Assembly (NCBI GenBank): GCA_041751935.1
Contig: JBGSIA010000201.1
Span: 58,225 to 122,224, forward strand
Direction: 5' to 3'
DNA: 64,000 bases
Origin: JBBSJZ01 sp041751935
GTDB lineage: Bacteria; Planctomycetota; Planctomycetia; Pirellulales; Pirellulaceae
In this document: positions 54,914-63,600 of the stretch, in pieces
Position numbering within the stretch: position 1 is the stretch's first letter
How the letters are laid out: each line of letters opens with the position of its first letter
The notes under the pieces: generated by a model
Database searches by the model: none
What the model was told of the DNA's origin: nothing
The model's input: only the letters and a program-made list of their open reading frames with translations
Position numbers and translations under genes: made by a program

Positions 54914-55588
54914 ATGAGCACTAGCAAAACTTGTGAAATTCAGGCAAGCAACGCGGCCGTGACCGTTTCGATGGCGGATCGGTTGACTGACTTGGGCAGC
55001 ATTCCTGCAAATCGAGTGCGAGCGATACCCGCACCGGGAAGTGCCACACTCGACGACGTGATCGCAGCCAATCAATCCGGCGATCCATTGTGTGAACTCG
55101 TTGACGGTACATTGGTGGAAAAAGCGATGGGGTGGCGAGAATCGTTGCTGGCAATGGTGATTGGACGGTGGCTGGGCAATTTTCTCGAATCGCATCCGCT
55201 TGGAGTGGTCACAGGGCCCGACGGGATGACTCGATTGTTCGGCCAAACTGTACGTGCCGCAGACGTTGCTTTCGTCAGTTGGCAACGACTGCCAGGTGGG
55301 CAACTGCCGGTTGAGCCGATTCCGAACTTGGTGCCCGATTTTGTGGTAGAAGTGCTCAGTGTCAGCAACACACGCAGCGAAATGGCGAGAAAACGTCGTG
55401 AGTATTTCCAGGCGGGAGTTCGGTTGGTGTGGATGGTCGATCCCGATGCTCGCTCGGTGGCAATCTTTAGCGATCCCGAATCATTCCGGGTTGCCAACGA
55501 TGAACAGACGATCGATGGCGGTGATGTGCTGCCTGGCTGGCAAGTCGTTCTTGGCAAACTGTTCTCCGAATTGGATCGACGCGGTTAG
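54914..55588 (+). CDS. Uma2-family (DUF820) endonuclease-fold protein, second copy
   Basis: Protein of 224 residues. A variable N-terminal 40 residues precedes the core: DPLCELVDGTLVEKAMG (about 57-73), TVRAADVAFVSWQRLPGG (Asp, about 114), VPDFVVEVLSVSNTRSEMA (Glu, about 138-156) and KRREYFQAGVRLVWMVDP (about 158-175). The motif set is complete, so a functional fold is likely. It is distantly related to the Uma2 protein at 54173 and lies on the same strand, separated by the 99-bp repeat. Confidence 0.87.
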   Translation: MSTSKTCEIQASNAAVTVSMADRLTDLGSIPANRVRAIPAPGSATLDDVIAANQSGDPLCELVDGTLVEKAMGWRESLLAMVIGRWLGNFLESHPLGVVTGPDGMTRLFGQTVRAADVAFVSWQRLPGGQLPVEPIPNLVPDFVVEVLSVSNTRSEMARKRREYFQAGVRLVWMVDPDARSVAIFSDPESFRVANDEQTIDGGDVLPGWQVVLGKLFSELDRRG

Positions 55589-55627
55589 AGATCGTCGAGT
55601 GTTCGGTGAACGAGCGCCGATCTGGTT

Positions 55628-56017
55628 GTGAGTAACGACGAAACGATTCGCGATGATCACGACAGTCCTTGGAAAGAAGTACTAGAGAGATATTTTCCTG
55701 AATTCCTGTCGCTGCTGTTTCGCGTGATCGACTGGATTGTCCGTTTGCCCGCATCGCAAGAGTTAGAATTCATAACGTCATTGCGACGGTTGGAGGAAGA
55801 GCGACAAATGCCGTATATCACGAGTATCGAGCGCATCGGAATTGAGCAAGGAATTCACCAGGGTGAAGTTGGATTGCTTCTACGGTTGATCAAGACGAAA
55901 TTTGGCACTCCTCATCAAGGCATCGTCGATCAAGTGCAAGCCGCTGATGCCGAGACTTTGCAGTGTTGGTCCGAGCGCATCCTGAGTGCAGAAACCCTTG
56001 CGGAACTCTTTGAATAA
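55628..56017 (+). pseudogene. Rpn/PD-(D/E)XK-like protein with a large internal deletion
   Basis: An open frame of 129 codons starting with GTG. The first 22 residues (SPWKEVLERYFPEFLSLLF) match the N-terminus, and the rest (VIDWIVRLPASQELEF to the C-terminal ERILSAETLAELFE) the C-terminal third, of planctomycete/cyanobacterial Rpn-like proteins that are normally about 300 residues. The nuclease core that should lie between is absent. The junction is in frame at about residue 32. I therefore read it as an internally deleted relic, although it could still be translated. The family identity is from memory of conserved stretches and should be checked. Confidence 0.65.
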
Positions 56018-56137
56018 AGAGCAATCATGGTCGACTTCCGCTCCGCAGTATGCAGTTGTCAGGGGGGAATCGAGTGATGATGCAATTCAGATCAACAGCG
56101 AAAACCAAGCACCCTCGCAACAAGCTCCGTCGCCCAA

Positions 56138-56380
56138 ATGGAAAAAGTCCTACGTCAGTTTGACACCCACACCGAAGCAGAGCAGGCCGAGTTTCTTGAC
56201 GATAATCAGCTCACTTGTGAAATGCGTTTTCAAGCATTCATGCAGATAATGGCGCCCTATTATCATGCTTCCTCCGGATTTCAAAGACTTTATCGGACTG
56301 ATGATCTCCAATCGCGTAAAGTTTGTGATGATTGGGGGGTATGCCTACAATCTGTATCGAAATCCCCGAGCGACGGGTGA
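56138..56380 (+). CDS. Small partner protein overlapping a nucleotidyltransferase gene
   Basis: Frame of 80 codons: EKVLRQFDTHTEAEQAEFLDD, then a helical stretch and GFQRLYRTDDLQ. In other genomes a small protein with a similar opening (EKV-x-R-x-FDSFEEAE pattern) and GFERVYRV ending sits just before a nucleotidyltransferase gene. Here the frame runs 116 bases into the next gene; the residues after DDLQ (about 54) may be an extension caused by loss of a normal stop. Antitoxin or toxin function is a family-level guess. Confidence 0.6.
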   Translation: MEKVLRQFDTHTEAEQAEFLDDNQLTCEMRFQAFMQIMAPYYHASSGFQRLYRTDDLQSRKVCDDWGVCLQSVSKSPSDG

Positions 56381-56726
56381 TATCGATTTTCTTGTAGGCC
56401 TCGATTCCGATAATGAAGCACGCATAAGGCAAACGCTTATTGATTTTGGCTTTGGTTCGACACTTTCTTCCGCGGATCAACCGCTGCTAGTCGATGGGAA
56501 AGTCATCATGCTCGGACGTGCTCCCTTACGCATCGACATCCTAACCAAAATCGACGGCGTGGAGTTTGCTGAGGTTTACGAAACCAGCCGGAGCATTGAA
56601 CTCGATGGGCTGATACTTCCTGTAATTTCTCCAACGACACTTTTGAAAAACAAGCGTGCTTCGGCACGTCCCAAAGATTTGCCTGACATTATTGCACTCG
56701 AAGCTTGGCTTGCATCGCAGGATTGA
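56265..56726 (+). CDS. Nucleotidyltransferase-fold protein (AbiEii/DUF6036-like)
   Basis: Protein of 153 residues: VKFVMIGGYAYNLYRNPRATGDIDFLVG (about 18-45) carries the GG...ATxDxD nucleotidyltransferase signature, followed by PLRIDILTKIDGVEF (third acidic residue, about 87) and the C-terminal TLLKNKRASARPKDLPDIIAL helix seen in this group. The motif set is complete. It overlaps the small partner gene by 116 bases, which suggests coupled expression as in toxin-antitoxin-like pairs. Its target is unknown. Confidence 0.82.
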   Translation: MLPPDFKDFIGLMISNRVKFVMIGGYAYNLYRNPRATGDIDFLVGLDSDNEARIRQTLIDFGFGSTLSSADQPLLVDGKVIMLGRAPLRIDILTKIDGVEFAEVYETSRSIELDGLILPVISPTTLLKNKRASARPKDLPDIIALEAWLASQD

Positions 56727-56827
56727 AAACGCCCCCAACCGCCTTTGTTGCCAGCTGCTAACCGTCAAATCAAGACTTTGTTGACTTCGCGTGAGTTGCA
56801 AATCCACGCCACTAGCTACACATACCT

Positions 56828-57436
56828 TTGTCCTCAACGCTCTCAAAATCATCACTCGCCGCTGACGCCGCTCCTGGCTACGAGCTAATCCTCGAAGCCG
56901 GCCGCGCGGAGAAGCACTATTGGGCCGACCTGTGGCGTTACCGCGAGCTTTTTCAAGTCCTCGCTTGGCGGGACGTATCGGTTCGTTACAAGCAAACGGT
57001 CATCGATTTCCTCATCAGTTTTTCGCTGCTGGTGCTGATGATGATCTGGTACGCCTGGCTTCCCGGTTGGCAAATCCTGCTGTTGCCCGTTTTCGTTGCC
57101 TTGGCGTTTTTGGCTAGCCTTGGCCCAGCCCTGTGGATCACAGCGCTGAACGTCAAGTACCGTGACTTTCGCTACATCATTCCCTTCATTGTTCAGTTCG
57201 GTTTGTACATCTCGCCGGTCGGATTCAGCAGCAGTGTGATCCCCGAGAAATGGCGGCTCCTTTATTCAATCAACCCCGTCGTCGGGGTCATCGATGGCTT
57301 CCGCTGGTGCATCCTCGGTGAATCATCGATCTACTGGCCCGGATTCCTAGCCAGTCTGCTAGTGACCACTTGGTTCCTCTGGTTCGGCATCCGCCAGTTC
57401 CGCAGGATGGAAAAATCCTTCGCTGATTTGATCTAA
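56828..57436 (+). CDS. ABC-2 polysaccharide export permease (Wzm-like) with internal deletion
   Basis: Frame of 202 codons starting with TTG. The N-terminus DLWRYRELFQVLAWRDVSVRYKQTVI is typical of Wzm/TagG permeases, but the next residues are DFLISFSLLVLMMIWYAWLPG, which in full-length homologues (about 270 residues) occur some 70-75 residues later. The expected part between, with the first transmembrane helices, is missing. The rest (LNVKYRDFRYIIPFIVQFG, YSINPVVGVIDGFRW, FRRMEKSFADLI) is intact. No Wzt ATPase gene follows, so the transporter is probably non-functional. The family is certain; inactivity is inference. Confidence 0.85.
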   Translation: MSSTLSKSSLAADAAPGYELILEAGRAEKHYWADLWRYRELFQVLAWRDVSVRYKQTVIDFLISFSLLVLMMIWYAWLPGWQILLLPVFVALAFLASLGPALWITALNVKYRDFRYIIPFIVQFGLYISPVGFSSSVIPEKWRLLYSINPVVGVIDGFRWCILGESSIYWPGFLASLLVTTWFLWFGIRQFRRMEKSFADLI

Positions 57437-57613
57437 TTTCTGTTATTTTGTTCGGTTTATTCATCATTTTCTGTAGAACGTCAATGGCTGGCATCGCACC
57501 AAAGCGTGCGGCACAGCGGTTGTCGTCCCCCCGAAATTGGTTGACATGCGGTCAGCGCTCAACCATAATTTCGCGATTCTTGTCAACTTATACGGGTTTT
57601 AAGGGTTTTGACG
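57437..57613. other. Upstream region of the giant surface protein gene
   Basis: 177 bases containing the presumed promoter. The stretch before the ATG (ttatacgggttttaaggg) is A/T-rich, but no clear -35/-10 pair or Shine-Dalgarno is seen. Confidence 0.4.
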
Positions 57614-60600
57614 ATGGCATTCTTTAAGCGAAATCGTGTCCGTAATTCCTCTGCGCGTCGTCGATCCAGCTCGTATCGTCGCCGTTCCCTGTTCGAGTCG
57701 CTCGAAAATCGACATCTGTTGGCGTTCAACTTTCTGCCCGTCAACGTGCATCCGACAGGCGATTCAGCCCCAGCGGATCTGACGACTGGAGCTACCGGTG
57801 TGTACTTCAGTGCCCAAGATGGTGTTGATGCTCCGACGGATTTGTTTTTCCACAACGGAAATACGGTTACCCCAGAAAGTTCTCCGAATTTCGTCAAGAT
57901 CGCGGGCACGAATGTTAGCCCGACACAGATTACTCGTGTGGGCAACGATATCTTCTTTACAAACTCGGCGGCGGATGCGCTGTACCGCGTTACTGGCACT
58001 GGCGCTGCGACTCAGATCGTAACGACAGGTGAAACGGAGATCGGAAACCTCACCGCCTTCGGTACAACGTTGGTCTACATCGAGGATGGGTCATTACGCA
58101 GAGTAACGCCTGCATCACCATCATCGTTGCTGATTGTCAATGGCGATTTCGACAATCTTGTTGCCAAGTCGTCGGGTGGGAAACAAGGCGTTTACATGTC
58201 GCAGTCGACCGTCGGTGGGACTTCGCTTGCCCGATACGGATTCATAACCAATGACAATTCTGGGGCCGTATTTTTCTTTGCCGGCCACACGGTGTTCGAT
58301 GCTAACGCCCCGATCGCGAATATTACCGCCGTCGGCGATCGTGTTTACTTTTCAACCGGTACTCTCGGTACTTCACCGACTCACCCATCCAGTGCCGCGG
58401 GGACCTTGTTTGCTTACGATGGAGCTGTTGATGACTCGCTAAACCCGATGACCACGGGCGGCTCGTATTTGATTTTTACTGGCACCAACAACGTCAATCG
58501 CATTGTTTCGGCCAACCCCACACCTGCGACCCCAGCAACGAATCGCGTTTATTACACCAATAGTGCGAACCAAGTCTTTAGCATTCTCGCCAATGCCGCA
58601 GGAGGTTCAGCGGGTGCACTGATTACTGGCGGTACCGGTGCCTCGTTATTAACCGCGACCGGAACGCACGCCTTCTTTGTGTCCGGCGGCAGCCTACGTG
58701 CTATCAGTGGCACGACTCAGACTGCGGTTACTGCGACTACGGTGGCGCCGACTCAGTTGTACGCGATTGGCAACACGCTGTACTTCCAAGGCCTTAACAA
58801 CAAGCTGGGACCAACCGTTGGCCGTGAATTGTGGTCCTCCGATGGAACCACGGGCGGCACTAACCAGATCTTCGATTACCTCAATCCCACGACCGCTGGC
58901 TCTGTGCTGACGGCGAATAGCAACCCTGCGAACTTCGGCGACTTCAACTCGCTGCCGTTCATGGCTGCATCAGGCACACGTTTGACTGATCCAGCCAACA
59001 CGCGAGCTGCTACTGGGAACGAGTTTTGGGTTCCGCAAAACGCCTTCTTGCAGTTGACGTTTGATGCCTCCGGTTTGTCCGTCGTGGACAGCAATCTTGG
59101 CACAGCGATCAACGATACCATTACCGTAAGCTCAGGAACGAATACCCTGGGTGCCGCATCGATCGTACTGACCGTGGCCAACGCCGACAACGCGTTCATC
59201 ACATATAACCCCAACGGCGTCCCGCTGTATCCAGCCGGCGTAGAGTTCACGAACTTGAATCGTACCGTGACGATCCCGTTCTCTACGATCGCCAACAACT
59301 CGACCATCACGATCAATCCTGGTACTGGCAACGACATCGTCAATGTGTCCGGAACGATTCAGCGGGCGCTGAATATCAATGGTGGCGCGGGAGCAACGGA
59401 TGCCATCAACGTGACGGGTGGGTTGTCGCTTGGATCCACGACCAACCAAGGCAACCTGACGTTTGACGCCGAAACGATTACGACCGCCGGCCCAGGTATC
59501 AATACGGGCGTTGGTACGACCGCGGGCACAGTAAACTTTACAGGCTCAACAATCTTTTCCGCTGCGGCCATCTTAACTTTCAACGCAACGACCTCGGGTG
59601 AGGTCACTATGAACGCGACGAGTTCGATCACCGCCGGCCCGATAGTTACCAGCGGAGCCACGACGTCCGCGAACATCACGTTGACATCGCCGAATCAGGC
59701 TCTCGGCACCCTGAACGCCCATTTGTCTACAATCTTGGTTCGCCCACTTCCAGGCGGGGCGATTAATCTCGGCGGTCCGATTGAGCCGTCGTTTACTCCA
59801 GGTCTGTTGGAGCTGAGTGGCTTTGAAGTTTCTTCAATGAATGGTCAAACAGTCCAGATCGGCGACGTTGATAGTGGGGCGATCACGTTTGTCGATACGG
59901 TCAGTACCTCCACCAATCCCACTCACCAGACGCTTAACCTCGTCACCGGCGACGAAATCATCGACTCCAGTATCGGAGACTTTGATTTGACCGCGCGCGT
60001 GGTTTCCATGACCGCACCCAACGGAATCTCCAGTACCACGGATCCCGGACTGGGGCTGCGCATTGACTCGTTGACCACGAATTCCAGCGGCAATAACGGG
60101 GACCAGTTTCTGCGAGCGGCGACCGTGCTCAATACCGACACCTCGATCGATATCACGAGCTTCAACGCGGGCATCGGAACAATCAATCTCAACGGGGGCA
60201 CGTTCAATTATGTCGCCAGCAATGCGATCAATAATGCGTCCAACCTGAATGTTGGCGGCGTGCTGTCGCCGACGGTATCATCAGCGACCCTGGCAATGGG
60301 CACGTTTACCGATACGGTGAATAACGTCGCTCTGACCGGCGGTGCTATCGTTGGCAGTGGCTCGGGTCAATTGACCAGTACGACGACATTCGATGTCCAG
60401 CGAGGTCTCGTCACCGCGGGGCTTGCCGGGACCGCGGGCTTAACTAAATCAACGTCGGGTAATGCCACCCTATCGGGAGCAAACACGTATACGGGCACGA
60501 CCCAGATCAATAGCGGTAAGTTCGTCGCCGCAAGCAATTCGGCCCTCGGCAGCGACGTGACGATTAACTCCGGCGGTACACTCCGTCTGAGCACCAGTGA

Positions 60601-63600
60601 CACGTTCTCCGAGCCCATTACTAGTAACGGCGGAGTGATCGTTGTTGACGCCGACGTCACGCCAACACTTAGTGGTGCGATCACCTTAGCCGGCACCGGG
60701 ACCCAATTTGGTGACTCCGCCGATGTCGGCGTCGTTCAACAAGTGGTGTCCGGCCAGATCAGTACGGTCAATCGAAATCAAACGAGCACGCCGGTCGCCT
60801 TGGCGAGCTTCGGTGGCATCAATATCGGTGACAGCTTCACCGGCTCGTTCGAATATGACGTTGCCGATGCAAACCAGCTTTCTCCTGGGTTGAATAACTT
60901 TACGCCGCTGCAATCGCAGCTCGTTTCGATTGTGATCGACGGCAAAACGTTCTCGGCGCGACTCGGCGGAACGGGAGTCATTGATGTCGTCAACGGACCT
61001 CAGGACGTCATTCTTACGAGAGGCGTGACACCAGTATTGCCTGCTGGTTGGACCGTCAATTCTGGTTCGTCTCAAGCAATTATTGGATATGTCGATCCAT
61101 CAGGCACTGTATTGTCAAACACCAACCTGCCGAGCACTATTGATCCCGCACAATGGACCGTCGGTGGGGTCAATCTTTTGTTCCCAGGCTCCGTTTCTGC
61201 ATCGGGCGATGGGCCGTTCAATGACGTGTTTATTGAAGGCATTACGAATTTCACAGCCTCGACGCCTGCAAGTGGAACACTGACGCTAAGTGGTACGGTC
61301 ACCGGTGCGAACGGTTTCAGCTCGACCGCCGATCGCTTGATCATTACGAACAACTCCAACAATTTCGCGGGTGCTGTCTCGATTGATGACGGCACGACCG
61401 AGATACTGCAACCTAACGCCCTCGGCACGACTGCCGGAAACACAACCGTTGCCTCCGTCGCGACGTTACAACTGAATAACGCTGCCGGTATGACGATCGC
61501 CGAACCACTCTCTGTCGCGGGGACCGTCAATAACGCCGTCGGCAACAATACGCTCACAGGTGCCGTATCACTGACCGGTTCTTCGACCTGGGACGTTGAT
61601 CCTGCAACTACCTTGAACGTCTCCGGTGCAATCACTGGTGCTGGCAGTCTGACCAAAGTCGACGCCGGTTTGTTGACTCTCTCCGGAACGAATAGCTACG
61701 GTGCTACTACCGTAAGCGGTGGCACTGTCAACGTCACGGGTACCACAACCACAACGTCAGCGACGATCGATAGTGGCACCACCCTCGGATTGACCGCGAC
61801 CACATCCGTACTGAATGTCGGCGCGGTGACTGTGAACGGTACGTTGAGCTCAACACCATCGGCCAGTCTCGTTGGTGGTCCAGTCAACATCAATAGCGGT
61901 GGACTATTGACAGCCACCGGTGGTACGCTGAATGCCGCCATCAATGGTGCTGCGGGTTCAACCATCACCGTTACCGGTGCGACGAGCATGGGTAACAATA
62001 CTGCAACTGGCTTCAACACCAGTGGTGCACTCAACGTGACATCGACCACGCTCACCATCAGCGATTCCAACGGTGCCCAACTTGCCGGTGCCACGACGCT
62101 AACCGCTGGCACGATTGTGGCCGCCGGTGGTGTGATCCTTGCCGGTGGAACCCTCACGAGTACCGGAACCAGCCTCGTTACCGCTCCCGTCAACGCGACT
62201 GACGGTACGATCAATTCCACCAGCGGTACATTGACGCTCGGCAACGGCTCTGCCGCTGGCCTAGTCGGTGGTAACTTCAATATCTCCTCCGGTGCGACGG
62301 TCGTAATCACCGACAGCGATGGCAGTGCTCTGCAAAACACTGCAGTCGCTGGCACGCTTACGGCGGCTGGTGGAATCAGTGTCAATAGCGGTAGCACGCT
62401 CTCCGGTACCGGTACAGTAAATGCCAGTGTCTCTGGAACAGGCACCTTTGCTCCGGGCGCCACAGCCGGCACTTCCGTCGGACTCTTGACTGTCAACGGT
62501 AATTTCACGCCTGCAGGTACTCTGTCCATCCAAGTCAATCCGCCTGCAAACAATCCAGGGGTCAACTACGACCAGATCGCAGTCAACGGAACCGTGAATC
62601 TCTCCGCCGCGACGTTTAACTTCACTGGTAATCCTGGCGCCGTCGCCGTGAATCAAATCGCGACGTTGATCGCCAACGATGGTGCCGATGCAACAACCCA
62701 TGTGGGCGCAACTCCTGCCCAATTCTCCAATGTTACGATCAATGGAAACAACTATCGACTGTTCTTTACAGGCAACGATGGCAACGATGTGGTTCTGATC
62801 GAGATCACTCCGTCTCCAGTCATCTATGTCGACGACAGTTTCACGCAATTCCCCGGCCAGGTCATTCCTGATGCGGACCTAGGCACCACTGGCAATCAAC
62901 CTGGACTGTTCGGGATCAACGCCTTCACGAACTTCACAAGCGTGTTCGATCCGCTTACTTCGACTTCAGACGCGAATATCATCGTAAACTCTGGGACGTA
63001 CAACGAATCGATCACGGTCACTGGCACTCGTACGCTGGACATCACGGGTCCCAATGCTCCCAGCGCGGTGACGATTGGCTCTGTCGCGTCCGTCGTGGGC
63101 ACAACCATCTTGATCGATGGGACAAGCGTGCTCACCATCGGTGATGCAACGAGTCCAACCATCGCTGGTGTCGTCACGGGTTCTGGCGCATTGACCAAAA
63201 TTGGTGCTGGTACCGTGACGCTTTCCGCTGCGAACACTTACACCGGAGCCACCACCATCAACGCCGGTACGCTGACGGTTTCCGGTTCGCTCTCCGACTC
63301 CACCGACGTGACTGTCGCTGCACTTGCAACTTACAACGTTGCCGCGAACGACACGATTGATGGACTGTCCGGCGGCGGCAATGTCACACTCGGTGCCAAC
63401 ACGCTCACCGTCGGTGGAAACAGCCAAGCGACAGCGACGTTTAGCGGCGTAATGAGTGGTACCGGTGGCCTGACGAAAATCGGGACCGGCATCCAAACAC
63501 TCTCCAGTGCTAACGCTTACACCGGAGCCACCACCATCAACGCCGGTACTCTGACGGTCTCGGGTTCACTCTCCGATTTAACGGATGTCACGGTCACCAG

